NCBI RefSeq assembly: GCF_000421405.1
Contig: NZ_ATWY01000015.1
Span: 1-64,000 of the forward strand
Source: Butyrivibrio sp. NC2007
GTDB lineage: Bacteria > Bacillota > Clostridia > Lachnospirales > Lachnospiraceae
Length of the DNA: 64,000 nucleotides
Direction: 5' to 3'
In this document: positions 56,090-64,000 of the stretch, in pieces
Layout: each line of letters starts with the position of its first letter
How positions within the stretch are numbered: position 1 is the first letter of the stretch
Program-made: the position numbers and the translations under genes
The notes under the pieces: model-generated
What the model saw: only the letters and a program-made list of their open reading frames with translations
Database searches by the model: none
What the model was told of the DNA's origin: nothing

Positions 56090-56127
56090 AAAAAGGCGCT
56101 TCATGATAATTCATGAAACGCCTTTTT
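56090..56127. terminator. Bidirectional terminator between ECF and tRNA operons
   Basis: AAAAAGGCG + CTTCATGA and TCATGAA + ACGCCTTTTT form a long stem around TAAT. It ends the ECF operon on the plus strand and the tRNA operon on the minus strand. Confidence 0.92.
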
Positions 56128-56129
56128 CG

Positions 56130-56209
<80 letters not shown>

Positions 56210-56251
56210 ATAAACAACAAAATCCCTACTCTCTAAAGAATAGGGATCGAA

Positions 56252-56324
56252 TGAGACACGGGGGATTCGAACCCCCGACAACTTGATTAAAAGTCAAGTG
56301 CTCTACCACCTGAGCTAGTATCCC
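56252..56324 (-). tRNA. tRNA-Lys (anticodon UUU)
   Basis: Acceptor GGGATAC pairs with GTGTCTC, discriminator A. The anticodon stem CTTGA / TCAAG holds TTT. T-loop GTTCGAATC is standard. CCA is not encoded. Confidence 0.95.
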
Positions 56325-56360
56325 ATATAAACAAAAATGCGGCTCAAAAAAGCTAGGAAA

Positions 56361-56432
56361 CTGGGCCAGCCGGATTCGAACCGTCGTATGCAGCAGTCAA
56401 AGTGCTGTGCCTTACCGCTTGGCGATGGCCCA
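56361..56432 (-). tRNA. tRNA-Gln (anticodon UUG)
   Basis: Acceptor TGGGCCA pairs with TGGCCCA, with discriminator G. The anticodon stem CAGCA / TGCTG holds TTG. The weak first U-A pair is a known identity feature for GlnRS, in line with glnS in this window. Confidence 0.95.
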
Positions 56433-56460
56433 TTATCAGCAGTAACTACTGTGAACTGAG

Positions 56461-56535
56461 GGTGGCTAGAGGGACTCGAACCCTCGGTCTCCAGAACCAC
56501 AATCTGGCGCGTTAACCAACTACGCTATAGCCACC
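56461..56535 (-). tRNA. tRNA-His (anticodon GUG)
   Basis: The extra 5' G(-1) opposite discriminator C, unique to tRNA-His, is encoded in the DNA. The anticodon stem CCAGA / TCTGG holds GTG. Confidence 0.95.
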
Positions 56536-56544
56536 ATATAAAAA

Positions 56545-56618
<74 letters not shown>

Positions 56619-56641
56619 ATGTGCTGTCACCTTTCGGTGAG

Positions 56642-56712
56642 AGCGGGTGATGGGAATCGAACCCACGTATCCAGCTTGGAAGGCTGGTGTTCTACCATTG
56701 AACTACACCCGC
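56642..56712 (-). tRNA. tRNA-Gly (anticodon UCC)
   Basis: Acceptor GCGGGTG pairs with CACCCGC, discriminator T. The anticodon stem CCAGC / GCTGG holds TCC. Confidence 0.95.
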
Positions 56713-56745
56713 GTGTGTATTCAGTTGACGGCTTGATGGATTAAA

Positions 56746-56820
56746 TCGGGGTGACAGGATTCGAACCTGCGACCCCCTGCTCCCAAAGCAGGTGCTCTAG
56801 CCAAGCTGAGCCACACCCCG
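56746..56820 (-). tRNA. tRNA-Pro (anticodon UGG)
   Basis: Acceptor CGGGGTG pairs with CACCCCG, discriminator A. The anticodon stem CCTGC / GCAGG holds TGG. It is the first gene of the operon, directly after the promoter. Confidence 0.95.
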
Positions 56821-56859
56821 TTCTGCAAGCTTAACATCTTAAGCCGTAACGCAATAGCT

Positions 56860-56889
56860 ATTATATAACGGTACGGAATTAGTTGTCAA
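56860..56889 (-). promoter_or_regulatory. Consensus promoter of the tRNA operon
   Basis: Minus-strand TTGACA (56884-56889), an 18-base spacer and TATAAT (56860-56865), both perfect hexamers. It drives Pro-Gly-Arg-His-Gln-Lys-Leu. Confidence 0.88.
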
Positions 56890-56902
56890 CACAATTTTTA
56901 AA

Positions 56903-57385
56903 TTAAAGATATTTTATTTCGAAAGCCACGTCCCCACTGTCTTTTAAGGTGATCACAAGGTAGCTCGGACGCCTTCCTTCCTGTCTTGGATAGGATAAAC
57001 TTCCGGGATTAAAGAGGTAAACACCGTCCACATATTTTGCAACGGGTTTATGTGTGTGGCCAAAAAATATCATGTCAGCCCCTCTGGAAATCCCCTCGGA
57101 TTTAATGTTCTCCAGATCCATGGAAACCAGATAGTGATGGCCGTGAGTAGCAAAGCAGTGATGCCCGCCAAGGTCGAACTCTATCTCCCTCTTGAGGTCG
57201 GCAAAAAAGTCATTGTTTCCGGCAACGAAGTACACAGGGCAGTTTGCTGCAAGAGCAAATTTCCCCTCCGAGCCCTCAAAATCACCACAATGAATAATGC
57301 CATCCACCGGCTCTTCTATATCCAGCACATCATAAAAATTGTTGTCATGTCCGTGAGTATCACTCACCACCAAAATCTTCTGCAT
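56903..57385 (-). CDS. YfcE/MJ0936-type metallophosphoesterase
   Basis: A 160-residue calcineurin-like phosphodiesterase. The metal-binding motifs are SDTHGHDNN (8-16), GDFEG, GNND and GHTHKP, in the family order. It is close in size to YfcE and YsnB. The natural substrate is not known for the family. It is the last gene of the operon, 16 bases after rdgB. Confidence 0.93.
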   Translation of the reverse strand: MQKILVVSDTHGHDNNFYDVLDIEEPVDGIIHCGDFEGSEGKFALAANCPVYFVAGNNDFFADLKREIEFDLGGHHCFATHGHHYLVSMDLENIKSEGISRGADMIFFGHTHKPVAKYVDGVYLFNPGSLSYPRQEGRRPSYLVITLKDSGDVAFEIKYL

Positions 57386-57401
57386 TAATTACCACCGCAA
57401 C

Positions 57402-58025
57402 TTATTTCTCAAGCTCTTTTCTAAGAAGAGCCTCTATCTCCCTGAGCGCCTTACCCCTGTGGCTTATGGCGTTCTTTTCCTCACCTGATATCTCTGCGCT
57501 TGTCTTGCCATATTCCGGCAAAAAGAAAATAGGATCATAGCCAAAGCCGTTCTCTCCGGCGATGCTGTAAGCAATTCTTCCTTCCATCTTGCCAAGGGCA
57601 TCGAGCTTTTTGCCCTCCGGAAGCGTTGCTGCTATTGCGCACACGAATCTTGCGCTCCTGTCCTCATCCTTTACTCCTTCGAGCCTTTCAAGGATTATCC
57701 TGTTCTTTTCGCTGTACGGAGTATCTTTTCCCAGATATCTTGCAGAGTAAATTCCGGGTTCACCGTTTAAATAATCTATCTCAAGTCCGGAATCATCGGC
57801 CAGTACCACAGTCTGCATAGCCTGCTCCGGCTCTTTTTCCTGAAGGAGCTTATAAATGGCATCTGCCTTGATCCTGGCGTTTTCGGAAAAGGTCTTGCCA
57901 TCTTCCACAACGTCCTCGAAAACTCCCGCCTCCTTCATGGAGAGTACCTCTGCATCTATACCCCCTAAAATCTGGCGAATCTCCCTCATTTTGTCCTTAT
58001 TTCCTGTTGCAAATACAATTCTCAT
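57402..58025 (-). CDS. rdgB: RdgB/HAM1 non-canonical purine NTP pyrophosphatase
   Basis: A 207-residue enzyme that hydrolyses ITP, dITP and XTP to their monophosphates, keeping them out of nucleic acids. The N-terminal ATGNKDKMREI (6-16), DDSGLEIDYLNGEPGIYSARY region, GFGYDPIF and SHRGKAL motifs are intact. Its start overlaps the upstream amidase-like gene by four bases. Confidence 0.95.
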   Translation of the reverse strand: MRIVFATGNKDKMREIRQILGGIDAEVLSMKEAGVFEDVVEDGKTFSENARIKADAIYKLLQEKEPEQAMQTVVLADDSGLEIDYLNGEPGIYSARYLGKDTPYSEKNRIILERLEGVKDEDRSARFVCAIAATLPEGKKLDALGKMEGRIAYSIAGENGFGYDPIFFLPEYGKTSAEISGEEKNAISHRGKALREIEALLRKELEK

Positions 58026-59020
58026 TCCATCACCTCAAAAGCCTCTAAAACGGCGTTATAAACGCCTTCAGCCACCTTATTCATATCAGTCTTGCCGGCA
58101 GGATCTTGTGCCTCATCACCAGTGGCAGCAATGCCGATCTTAAGCCTTGCCGACGGTATACTTGAAGCAGAAAGCAGATCATCTTCCACGGCCGGCATAA
58201 CTCCAAACGCCTGCGCGCCGCTTGCCACTGCACAGTTTCTCTCTACCATATCTGCGAACTGGGCGTTGGTAAGTCTTCTTAAGAAAAACCTGTCATTATA
58301 ATAACAGGTAAGTCCTTCATCCTTCCCCGAATCATCAGCAGAAAGTCCAACGAGAAGGTCCGCCTGGCAATCCTTGACCAGCGCTTTCCTCTGATCCATA
58401 CTCACATCCTCGTCAGCCTGACTTGTGAAGTAGAACTTGATGTCATTGCTCTGATCCCGGGACGCAATGTTTTTCAGCAAAAGAGCTGTCTCCGAGAGCA
58501 CTGCGTCCGTATCCACCGCGACTATCCTGTCATACTTCTCAGCGGGCCTTAAAAACTTAACCTCAATGGTACTTGATTCTGTCAATGTACTCTCATTGGC
58601 ATACAGATTATCAAGATCAAAATCCAGACACACGCTGCCCGTGTCATTCTGCGCAACACATACAGCGTTCTCAATGATATCAAGGTCTGTAACGATGGCA
58701 TTATCCTTATAAAAGCCCTCTTCTCTGCTGTCGATATAGATCCTCAGCTGATGGTCCAAATATCTGTCTTCCAGCACGATGTTGTCGGAGCTGACGCTCT
58801 TTGGAAGAGGAATTATCAGGACATCGCTTTTGCCCTGCGGAACATTTTTATCAACCAAAAGTGTATATGCATTTTCAGAACTGCCCCTCTCAAGCTGTAC
58901 TCCGGCGGCATCTGTGATCATGATGTGCTTGGTCGCCGATCTGTAGAGCATCAGAGAAATGGAGACAATTGCAAAAACCGATGCCTTGATGGCAACTTTT
59001 TTCATTTCCTTGTTAGTCAT
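58022..59020 (-). CDS. Membrane-anchored divergent amidase_3-like protein
   Basis: A 332-residue protein with a short N-terminal membrane segment (about residues 9-25) and an extracytoplasmic region. From about residue 165 the order of elements resembles N-acetylmuramoyl-L-alanine amidases: IVAVDTD, LSETALLLKNIA, DVSMDQRKALVKDCQADLLV, GLSADDSG, then EGLTCYYND. The catalytic HGG and the HAN His are replaced (VDTD, SAD), so most zinc ligands seem absent. I expect no amidase activity; it may bind peptidoglycan. It overlaps both neighbouring genes by four bases, in an operon with rlmL-like and rdgB. The family assignment is tentative. Confidence 0.6.
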   Translation of the reverse strand: MTNKEMKKVAIKASVFAIVSISLMLYRSATKHIMITDAAGVQLERGSSENAYTLLVDKNVPQGKSDVLIIPLPKSVSSDNIVLEDRYLDHQLRIYIDSREEGFYKDNAIVTDLDIIENAVCVAQNDTGSVCLDFDLDNLYANESTLTESSTIEVKFLRPAEKYDRIVAVDTDAVLSETALLLKNIASRDQSNDIKFYFTSQADEDVSMDQRKALVKDCQADLLVGLSADDSGKDEGLTCYYNDRFFLRRLTNAQFADMVERNCAVASGAQAFGVMPAVEDDLLSASSIPSARLKIGIAATGDEAQDPAGKTDMNKVAEGVYNAVLEAFEVME

Positions 59021-60171
59021 GCCTCTGTATTTCTCCTGGGAGGTTTGGGACCCATATACTGATAAAAATAGGTCTTTAGCATTCCGTTGTATATCTTTCT
59101 GTTCTTATCCGCTTTTCTGCCGATGTACTTCTCAGCAGTTTCAAACCCTGTGATCAGGTACATGGACCAGGAATCAAGAGCTCTGTATCTCTCTCCTATG
59201 GTCTTGTACAGCTCAGGAAGCAGCTTGTTGTCACCGATTCTCTCACCGTAGGGCGGATTAGTGATGATAAAGCCGTATTTCTTCCTGTGGCTAAGATCTG
59301 CTATGTCCCTGGCCTGGAAGTGGATCATATTCTCCACGCCGGCCTTTTTTGCATTTATTCTGGCAATCTCGATCATCTCAGGATCGATATCGTAGCCCTG
59401 AATGTCCGTCTCTACATCTGTCAGGATTTCATCCCTTGCTTCGTCTCTGACATCAATCCAATTCTGCTTGTCTATGATGTGTGTCCAGCTCTCTGCTGTG
59501 AAATTCCTGTTCATGCCCGGAGCGATATTGGCAGCCATCATGGCAGCCTCGATCGGAATGGTTCCACTTCCGCAAAAAGGATCCACCAGTATCCTGTCTC
59601 CTCTCCAAGGCGTAAGCATAATAAGCGCCGCAGCCAGATTCTCAGCGATAGGCGCCTTGGATTCAAGCTTTCTGTAGCCGCGCTTATGAAGAGAATCTCC
59701 GGTGGTATCAAGCGCCACGGTAACCTCATCCTTCATAAGGAATACCCTTACCGGGAAGTCGTCTCCGTTTTCATCAAACCAGTCTGTGTGATAGCTCCCC
59801 TTCATCCTCTCCACCATAGCTTTCTTCATGATGGACTGTATATCTGATGGGGAAAAGAGCTTGCTCTTCACACTACTTGCCTTCTTAACCCAGAATCTTC
59901 CGTTCTTTGGAATAAACTCTTCCCATGGAAGTGCCTTGGTGCCCTGGAACAGCTCCTCAAAGCTCTCAGCATGAAAACTTCCAACCTTGATAAGGATCCT
60001 CTCTGCTGTCCTAAGACCGATATTGGCACGACAAACAGCGTCCGGATCTCCTGCAAAGGTAACTCGGCCGTCTGCAACCTCTGTGATATCGTATCCCAGA
60101 TCAATTATTTCTTTTTTAAGTACTGCCTCCAGGCCAAAATGGCATGGGGCTATCAGTTCAAATTTCATCAT
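59017..60171 (-). CDS. RlmL/YpsC-type 23S rRNA guanine methyltransferase
   Basis: A 384-residue SAM-dependent methyltransferase: an N-terminal THUMP RNA-binding domain (about 45-160) and a class I methyltransferase domain with DPFCGSGTIPIEAA (SAM site) and the catalytic NPPYGER. It lacks the second methyltransferase domain of E. coli RlmKL and matches the shorter Firmicutes YpsC form. It is the first gene of the operon. The -10 box ends only eight bases before the first ATG and there is no ribosome binding site, so the mRNA may be leaderless. A second ATG lies one codon later. Confidence 0.92.
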   Translation of the reverse strand: MMKFELIAPCHFGLEAVLKKEIIDLGYDITEVADGRVTFAGDPDAVCRANIGLRTAERILIKVGSFHAESFEELFQGTKALPWEEFIPKNGRFWVKKASSVKSKLFSPSDIQSIMKKAMVERMKGSYHTDWFDENGDDFPVRVFLMKDEVTVALDTTGDSLHKRGYRKLESKAPIAENLAAALIMLTPWRGDRILVDPFCGSGTIPIEAAMMAANIAPGMNRNFTAESWTHIIDKQNWIDVRDEARDEILTDVETDIQGYDIDPEMIEIARINAKKAGVENMIHFQARDIADLSHRKKYGFIITNPPYGERIGDNKLLPELYKTIGERYRALDSWSMYLITGFETAEKYIGRKADKNRKIYNGMLKTYFYQYMGPKPPRRNTEA

Positions 60172-60179
60172 AATAACTG

Positions 60180-60185
60180 ATTATA
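60180..60185 (-). promoter_or_regulatory. -10 box of the rlmL-like operon
   Basis: A perfect TATAAT on the minus strand, preceded by a weak -35. It lies eight bases from the ATG at 60171, implying a leader of zero to a few bases. Confidence 0.6.
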
Positions 60186-60205
60186 GCATACCTTTTGTGT
60201 ATAGC

Positions 60206-60241
60206 GAAACAGCCCCGGACGGGTTATTCCGAGGCTGTTTC
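60206..60241 (-). terminator. Terminator-like hairpin after the pectate lyase gene
   Basis: GAAACAGCCCCGG and CCGAGGCTGTTTC form a stem with one mismatch around ACGGGTTATT. The T-tract is poor. It lies 42 bases beyond the lyase stop and overlaps the promoter region of the next operon. Confidence 0.65.
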
Positions 60242-60282
60242 TGAAAGTATTATGAAAGGTGTGCAGTAAATGCAAAACCGCA

Positions 60283-63200
60283 TTACTTAATGATATGAAG
60301 GATTGCAAGGAGCTTTGCTAAAAATCCTGTCTTGATGGCAATAGCAACTGCTGCAATTACAAGAACTGCTGCCCCTGCGATTGGAAGTACAGGTGATACA
60401 GGTTTATTCTGTGAATCAGGTGTATCTGTTGTAGGAGTCTGTTCATCAGTAATTGTCTGCTGACCATCAGTACCGCCTGTGGTGTTATCTACAGTCTGGT
60501 TGTCTCCGCTACCGGTATTTCCGGTATTGTCTGTATTTCCGGCATTTCCGGTGTTGTCGCCGGTTGTTGTCTCTGTAGATGTTCCTGTACCGGTTTCTGA
60601 TGAATCGCCGGTTGTTGTTCCTGTACCTGTTCCTGTTGAACCACCGGTTGTTGTTCCTGTGTCTGTTCCTGTTGAGCCACTGGTTGTTGTTCCTGTTTCT
60701 GTACCTGTTGCAGAACCTGTAGTTGATCCGGATGTTGAGCCGCTTCCCGAAGTGCTGCCGGTGCTGCTTGATCCGCTTGTGCTGCTTGAGCTTCCTGTGC
60801 TGCTTGAATCACTGCTGCCGGACTCACTTGAAGAGCTTCCTGAGCCACTTGAAGATCCGCTTCCTGAGCTTGATCCGCTGCCTGATCCTGAGCTTGAGCT
60901 TCCGGGCTCTTCGTCTTCCTGATTCTCTTTATCCTTCTCTGCAGCTTCAGATGAGCCATTGATATCTCTCTCATACTGAATTGCTTCGTAGTTACCGCCA
61001 AGGTCAGCTGCGATGTCTTTTGCATCAAGGCCTGCATTTGCAAGAGCTGCAAGTCCTGTCTCGGAGAGCTTCATGAAATCGCCAAGATCTATTGAACCGT
61101 CTGCATTTCTAAGTCTCTCAGCTACTGCGATAGGATTCTGCGCATCAGCCTTAGGTGCTGAAAGTGATACGAACCAGTCATCTGTTACAGTAAGGCCGTC
61201 CTTATTTGAGGACTTTCCATCCTGCCAGAAGAAGTTCAGTGTTCCATAGATGTTGTTTGTATCCTGTGTTCCCTTAGGCTTGATGTTCTCGCTTGTTCCG
61301 GTGTTCTCTGTCCTATAGGACATTACTCCGTCTACATAGTAGTTGGTATTAGCTGTGTCATTTGTATAAAGAGCTACGTTGTTTGATCCGTTGTTGAAGG
61401 ATGTTGAGTTGTAAACCTGAATATCAGGACCTGAGTTGGAATCAATACCCTTGGCCTTGTTGCACCATGCAACAGAGTTAATGAGCTTGTGGTTGCCGGC
61501 AATGCTTGAACCACCCATCTTGAATCCGTTACCGTTTCCTTCATTTGTTCCGTCAACGCCATATCCGTTATCAAATGCCACGCAGTTCTGGATTGTAACC
61601 TGACCGATTGAGCCTGTCTCTACCTTTGCAAAGAGATCCCAACCATCATCAGCGTTGTTGTAGGCAATACATCCATCAAATACGATACCTTCGCCACATG
61701 TAAGCTTGGCAGCAAATCCGTCTGCATCCTCATAGCCTGCATCTGCATTGCTGTAAGATGTGCAGTTGAGGATCAGGTCGTATGAAGGCCAGAGGTCTCT
61801 GCTATCTGATGAGAGATATCTGCTTACCTGGATACCTGTGTTTCCGTTCTCGTATGTACGGATATTGTTAAGAGTAATATGACTTCCGGATACCTGAATA
61901 CCTTTTTGTCCATTGGCTGACTTGGTGCAATCAATTCCACTAATGTACCAGTAATTACCTGCAAGAATGAATCCTGCACATTTTGTTCCAAAGTCGAAGA
62001 TTGCTCTTCCGCCATCAGTAACCATATTGATCGGCTTATCAGGTGTTCCGTCAATTCCTCTGTCAATTGTAACTGTCTTTGTCAGATTATAAGTTCCGCT
62101 TGCAAGGACAATTGTCTGACCGGGCTGTACATACTTAACAGCTGTATAGATATCTACAGGGTCAGCCTGTGTTCCTCTTGCATCTGACTTACCGTTTTGT
62201 GATACATAAACCTTTTCATCGCTATTGATGGTTGCATATCTTACAGTGTGTGTGAACTCAGCCATCTCATAAGATGAAAGTTTCTTGTACTCATCGTTTT
62301 CAGGGTTAAAGAACTCGTCAGGAATGAACTTTATTGTAAATTTGTTATCGCCCTTAACAAGCTTTGTTGTAACGCTTACAACTTCGCTCTCCTTAACTTC
62401 CTTGGCACTTACAAGCTCTTTTCCTGATGCATCGGTAATTGTAAGTACGCCGTCAGCGTTTCCTGTGTACTGAAGCTCATATTTAGCTGTATTTGAATAT
62501 GTAGCTGAGATTATCTTGTAGCTCGGTACTACATATTCAATTTCTCTCTCCTCTGCAGGAGCATCGTCTGCAGGATCTGTAAGCACAAGTTCAATATCAC
62601 TGAAGGTTGCCTTCGCTGCTCTTGATGCAAATACTCCGATATATACATTGTTCTCATCAAGATTTGAAAGAGCCTCTGTATCATAGAACTTCTTTGTAGC
62701 AATAACATTGTCATTGCCATCAAGGTAGCTTACAAAGTATCCTGTATTGTTCTTCTGAATACGAAGCCTTACTGTTGTAAGAGGATTCTCAACTGTTCCG
62801 GGAACTGCTGCAGTAGCATTTCCAAAGAGGTTATATGTTCCGGCTCCGTTTGCACCGCATGAGCTCTCGAGAGGATACATCTTGGATGAGAATTCTCCGG
62901 TAACAGTTGCCGTATCGTTCGCCTCTAAGCGAGCGAGGTTTTCTTTTGTAACACCTACTTTCTGCTGAGCGCCAAGTCCATCTTTCATTGTGATCTTAGC
63001 TTTTGTGTCATCTTCAGTAGCTTCGCCCTTTTCAGTGTCATAGAAATACTCAACCTTTGTTCCGGATGCCATGTAGGAGTTATTCCAGAACACGCTGCTA
63101 TCTCCGTTTACACCGACTCTGTCTGCAGCCATGATACCGAAGCCTTCCTGTCCGTTTGTAAATGTCCAGGAATCAATGGTTGCTGTTGCAGTAAAGGTAA

Positions 63201-64000
63201 AGTTCATATCAGAAGGAACTGATGTATAGTAGTAGCAAAGTCCGTCTGTACTTGCAGGAACCAGCTTGCCCTTATTTCCTGTATTCCAAACAGTTATTGT
63301 TCCGTCTTCATTTTCTGTGTATCCACAATTGCTTCCTGTAGAAACGCCCTGTCCGAATGCTGAGAATACCCACTCACGCTCAGATTCTGCAGTAACAACT
63401 TTCTCTACTGTTGTTGTCTTGGATGTATCTGTAACTGTCTTTCCGTCTTCTTCTCTGTCTCTTGTTGCAGTGAGTGAAATCTCATAGGTATCACCAACAT
63501 CAAGTCCAACAAAAGTATATGAATACTCTGTCTTAACATTGTCTACAACTTCGCTTGGCTTGTATGTATCTCTTGAAGATTTGCCATCTGCGTTTGTCTT
63601 ATTTGTTGCAACGATTGTGTAACCTGTTGCCTCTGCTACAGAGTAGAACTTAACCTGCAGAGTGCCATTACCTTTATTAACAACGCTCTTGAATGCAGGA
63701 GCTGTCAGCGGAAGAACAAAGCTGATCTTCTCGTCATTGCTTGTCTTCTTGGTCTCTTCATCATCTCTTATAAGAGCTGCAACAAAATGGTAATCTCCTG
63801 ATTTTGTAGGAGCAAACGCAAATTCAAACTCATCCTTTTCAGCTGAAGATCTCTGTGTTGTAACTATCTGATCGTCTGTACCAATGCAGTCAAGTTCAAG
63901 CCTGTCTCCACCATCTGTGCCAATAACCGCCTTAATGGTAATAACTATCTTGCCATTATCTTCTGCATCAAGGGCAACGTTCTCGATAACAGGAGCTGCA
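60283..64000 (-). CDS. Large cell-surface pectate lyase, PL9-like (5' end outside window)
   Basis: The reading frame is open from the right edge to its stop, giving at least 1,238 residues; the start lies beyond 64000. In order: beta-sandwich and fibronectin III-like segments (about 63450-64000), a concanavalin-like domain (about 62550-63300), then a parallel beta-helix (about 60990-62220). The helix starts with VYVSQNGKSDARGT and contains ADDGWDLFAK and GNGFKMGGSS, typical of PL9 pectate lyases. A Ser/Gly/Thr-rich linker (about 60500-60910) and a C-terminal membrane helix (VLPIAGAAVLVIAAVAIAI) with a short basic tail follow. It has no LPXTG motif. It should cleave pectate outside the cell by calcium-dependent elimination. 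Confidence 0.88.
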   Translation of the reverse strand, partial: AAPVIENVALDAEDNGKIVITIKAVIGTDGGDRLELDCIGTDDQIVTTQRSSAEKDEFEFAFAPTKSGDYHFVAALIRDDEETKKTSNDEKISFVLPLTAPAFKSVVNKGNGTLQVKFYSVAEATGYTIVATNKTNADGKSSRDTYKPSEVVDNVKTEYSYTFVGLDVGDTYEISLTATRDREEDGKTVTDTSKTTTVEKVVTAESEREWVFSAFGQGVSTGSNCGYTENEDGTITVWNTGNKGKLVPASTDGLCYYYTSVPSDMNFTFTATATIDSWTFTNGQEGFGIMAADRVGVNGDSSVFWNNSYMASGTKVEYFYDTEKGEATEDDTKAKITMKDGLGAQQKVGVTKENLARLEANDTATVTGEFSSKMYPLESSCGANGAGTYNLFGNATAAVPGTVENPLTTVRLRIQKNNTGYFVSYLDGNDNVIATKKFYDTEALSNLDENNVYIGVFASRAAKATFSDIELVLTDPADDAPAEEREIEYVVPSYKIISATYSNTAKYELQYTGNADGVLTITDASGKELVSAKEVKESEVVSVTTKLVKGDNKFTIKFIPDEFFNPENDEYKKLSSYEMAEFTHTVRYATINSDEKVYVSQNGKSDARGTQADPVDIYTAVKYVQPGQTIVLASGTYNLTKTVTIDRGIDGTPDKPINMVTDGGRAIFDFGTKCAGFILAGNYWYISGIDCTKSANGQKGIQVSGSHITLNNIRTYENGNTGIQVSRYLSSDSRDLWPSYDLILNCTSYSNADAGYEDADGFAAKLTCGEGIVFDGCIAYNNADDGWDLFAKVETGSIGQVTIQNCVAFDNGYGVDGTNEGNGNGFKMGGSSIAGNHKLINSVAWCNKAKGIDSNSGPDIQVYNSTSFNNGSNNVALYTNDTANTNYYVDGVMSYRTENTGTSENIKPKGTQDTNNIYGTLNFFWQDGKSSNKDGLTVTDDWFVSLSAPKADAQNPIAVAERLRNADGSIDLGDFMKLSETGLAALANAGLDAKDIAADLGGNYEAIQYERDINGSSEAAEKDKENQEDEEPGSSSSGSGSGSSSGSGSSSGSGSSSSESGSSDSSSTGSSSSTSGSSSTGSTSGSGSTSGSTTGSATGTETGTTTSGSTGTDTGTTTGGSTGTGTGTTTGDSSETGTGTSTETTTGDNTGNAGNTDNTGNTGSGDNQTVDNTTGGTDGQQTITDEQTPTTDTPDSQNKPVSPVLPIAGAAVLVIAAVAIAIKTGFLAKLLAILHIIK
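60500..60910 (-). repeat. Ser/Gly/Thr low-complexity linker coding repeats
   Basis: Within the lyase gene, tandem GSSSGSGS, then GSTSGS and GTTTGGSTGTGT units encode a flexible linker between the catalytic domain and the membrane anchor. DNA repeats of 12-30 bases are visible and could expand or contract by slippage in frame. Confidence 0.85.

Overview
The window looks like chromosomal DNA of an anaerobic, plant-fibre-degrading member of the Lachnospiraceae, closest in style to Butyrivibrio or Pseudobutyrivibrio. This is inferred from gene content and not from a database search. The evidence is a moderate-to-low G+C sequence, strong AGGAGG ribosome binding sites, a surface pectate lyase, a cellobiose phosphorylase locus, LplB/YtcP-type sugar transporters with a YesM/YesN two-component system, a eukaryotic-type HisA and several c-di-GMP proteins. 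There are no phage, insertion sequence, plasmid or cas genes. Most genes are on the minus strand.

Layout: 1-766 is non-coding and carries a 63-bp-period tandem array and a long hairpin. 767-5237 holds a glycogen/maltodextrin group (malQ, a LacI regulator and a HicB-like protein), then a TetR regulator with a PfkB-fold protein that lacks the catalytic Asp. 5415-14268 is housekeeping: a DUF2225 protein, glnS, a PocR-GAF-PAS-GGDEF-EAL protein, guaB and small membrane proteins. 14360-17385 is an aspartate-pathway operon (ACT regulator, homoserine dehydrogenase, aspartate kinase). 18311-19144 is gene-free and very rich in hairpins, including a 230-bp inverted duplication. 19145-26418 is a cellobiose locus: a LacI regulator and ABC importer diverge from a GH94 cellobiose phosphorylase, with shared TCGAAAACGTTT-like operators. 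26544-27847 pairs a degenerate M23 protein with a bactofilin.

27863-37451 is a carbohydrate-utilisation operon: binding protein, two permeases, histidine kinase, AraC-type response regulator, carboxylesterase and GH2 glycosidase. The response regulator is interrupted by an in-frame amber codon. 37618-40160 holds YerC, a GGDEF protein and a cold-shock protein. 40307-43010 holds eukaryotic-type hisA, dapB and dapA behind a lysine riboswitch. 43101-51323 holds tldE/tldD, bipA/typA, yigZ and a class A penicillin-binding protein. 51516-56073 is a MATE exporter and a complete ECF transporter (UPF0397 S component, double ATPase, EcfT). 56130-56820 is a seven-gene tRNA operon. 56903-60171 is a tightly overlapped operon (RlmL-like methyltransferase, a divergent amidase-like protein, RdgB, a YfcE-like phosphodiesterase). 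60283 to the window end is the 3' part of a large cell-surface PL9-like pectate lyase.

Functionally the window joins import and phosphorolysis of beta-glucan breakdown products, alpha-glucan processing and pectin attack with lysine/threonine biosynthesis and envelope functions. The most unusual material is non-coding: two different arrays of repeats, a perfect 87-bp palindrome and a nested relative of it 37 kb away, and the 230-bp inverted duplication.
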